Shown here piece by piece: positions 5,021 through 5,384 of a stretch of 5,384 nt of DNA. This DNA is from an uncultured Eubacteriales bacterium (lineage in GTDB: Bacteria > Bacillota > Clostridia > Oscillospirales > Oscillospiraceae). The stretch is from NCBI GenBank assembly GCA_905210385.1, contig CAJLWS010000112.1, positions 1 through 5,384 of the forward strand, in the 5' to 3' direction. Below the pieces are notes generated by a model. The model was not told the origin of the DNA. It did not search any database and was given only the letters and a program-made list of their open reading frames with translations. The first letter of the stretch is position 1; each line of letters starts with the position of its first letter. A program made the position numbers and the translations under genes.

Positions 5021-5122
5021 GTCCCGCCGGCCCAGGGCATGGATGAGGGACATGGCGCGGAAATGTTCCTCGGTGCAGGCATCCACAAAATGAAGATTTT
5101 CAGACATATTCATCACATCCAT
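4985..5122 (-). pseudogene. 5' fragment of a second GNAT acetyltransferase
   Basis: An ATG at 5122 opens a 45-codon frame. Its first 31 residues (beginning MDVMNMSENLHFVDA) match the neighbouring intact acetyltransferase at 24 of 31 positions, including FRAMSLIHALG without change. After GRRD the match stops and the frame runs through the spacer hairpin as APPGFAGRGSH to a TGA at 4985. The acetyl-CoA loop and all catalytic parts are missing, so it cannot be an active enzyme. Reading frame is kept across the shared part and several changes are conservative or silent, so it probably comes from a once functional paralog. No ribosome binding site is seen. On the minus strand it lies upstream of the intact gene. 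Confidence 0.75.
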
Positions 5123-5129
5123 GACATGG
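5021..5129. repeat. 109-bp direct repeat, copy 2 (GNAT 5' fragment)
   Basis: Partner of the copy at 4761-4869. Similarity begins exactly at GTCCCGCC, next to the last spacer hairpin, and ends exactly after CATGACATGG, next to the GC-rich tract on the right. Both copies are therefore cut at the same two points. Confidence 0.85.
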
Positions 5130-5384
5130 GGGATCTTTTTCGTTTCGCCGAAGGGCGAAGGGCGCCGGTTCTCGCACCGGCGGGCGAGGTACTTTCTCTT
5201 ACACCAGAGTTGTCATGCTGCGCCTGCTCACGACGCCCGGCTTCCCTCCGACTCGGACTGGTCTGCGGGCCGCTGTGCGGCCCTGCGCTCGTCCTCGCTG
5301 CGGTCCATCCGGGCTGTTCGCGACGGCTCCGCGCTTCTTTGAAAGTACCCAAAGAGCGTGTCCAGGGGGAGGGCCCCCTGGATA
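5130..5384. repeat. GC-rich structured non-coding tract, probable interspersed repeat
   Basis: No convincing gene lies in these 255 bp; frames open on both strands lack start signals and consist of Arg/Ser-rich low-complexity translation. The tract holds hairpins TTCGCC/GGCGAA (5144-5159), CGCCGGT/ACCGGCG (5163-5182) and GGGCCGC/GCGGCCC (5267-5283), and a 9-bp inverted pair GGTACTTTC (5188-5196) and GAAAGTACC (5341-5349) enclosing 144 bp. It closes with a hairpin at 5361-5382. Sequences with a GAAAGTACCCAAAGAGCG core followed by a C/G-rich hairpin recur between genes in Oscillospiraceae genomes as I remember them; that is recollection, not a search. The element may continue beyond the window. 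Confidence 0.55.
5361..5382. terminator. Strong 9-bp GC hairpin at the end of the repeat tract
   Basis: TCCAGGGGG (5361-5369) pairs perfectly with CCCCCTGGA (5374-5382) around AGGG. The stem is stable enough for a terminator, but the sequence after it lies outside the window and no gene here ends into it on the plus strand, so it may simply be the tail of the interspersed repeat. Confidence 0.4.

Noticed and set aside
4231..5088. Long minus-strand open frame of 285 codons across the acetyltransferase and spacer
   Set aside because: It is out of frame with the clear GNAT gene over its whole downstream part, is Arg/Pro-rich as expected of a GC-rich shadow, and runs through hairpins and the terminator stem.
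5113..5352. Overlapping frames of 73-79 codons on both strands in the repeat tract
   Set aside because: No ribosome binding site, low-complexity Arg/Ser/Ala composition, and they coincide with inverted repeats; best explained as repeat sequence.
4863..5384. CRISPR array or tRNA/rRNA gene in the repeat-rich end
   Set aside because: There is no regular repeat-spacer pattern; the only direct repeat has two copies 260 bp apart and is part of a gene. No cloverleaf or TTCRA-type arm was found.

Overview
The window looks like a chromosomal piece of a GC-rich, gut-type member of the Bacillota (class Clostridia, most likely Oscillospiraceae of the Flavonifractor/Lawsonibacter/Intestinimonas kind). 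The reasons are the strong AGGAGG-type ribosome binding sites beside a high-GC coding style, good sigma-A promoters, a YerB/DUF3048 lipoprotein, a TIGR03905-type TSCPD protein and a PF06262-type minimal zinc metallopeptidase. The assignment to a family of organisms is inference; no rRNA or other marker gene is present.

Layout. Positions 1-1134 hold a minus-strand DUF3048 lipoprotein with a palindrome after its stop. A 169-bp divergent intergenic region (1135-1303) carries two well-formed promoters back to back, one for the lipoprotein and one for a plus-strand pyridoxal/pyridoxamine kinase (1304-2131). Downstream of the kinase is a 142-bp gap with a possible 19-residue EF-hand peptide (2202-2261), then a 264-aa protein resembling the second half of the homocysteine-binding domain of MetH (2274-3068). 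A second unit begins at a promoter with a 19-bp spacer filled by dyad symmetry (3098-3130). It drives a short MerR-family regulator (3175-3534) whose stop overlaps the start of a small HExxH metallopeptidase (3531-3920). A separate extended -10 promoter drives a TSCPD-domain protein (3985-4230). A 15-bp perfect hairpin with a GAAA loop separates that gene from a convergent GNAT acetyltransferase (4287-4862, minus).

The last 520 bp (4863-5384) hold no intact gene. There is a second, diverged copy of the first 109 bp of the acetyltransferase locus at an exact 260-bp offset, encoding a 45-residue fragment. Between the two copies lie 151 bp packed with hairpins. Beyond them is a GC-rich tract bounded by GGTACTTTC/GAAAGTACC and closed by further hairpins. 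This end looks like an accumulation of interspersed repeats beside a damaged acetyltransferase paralog.

How the genes relate. The kinase and the MetH-like protein are probably one transcript. PLP salvage and methionine/one-carbon metabolism are loosely linked, but no specific shared pathway is shown. The MerR regulator and metallopeptidase are translationally coupled, so the peptidase is probably under the regulator's control. No complete novel system can be claimed. The most promising oddities are the EF-hand microORF, the reduced MetH-like protein and the acetyltransferase duplication with its hairpin-rich spacer.
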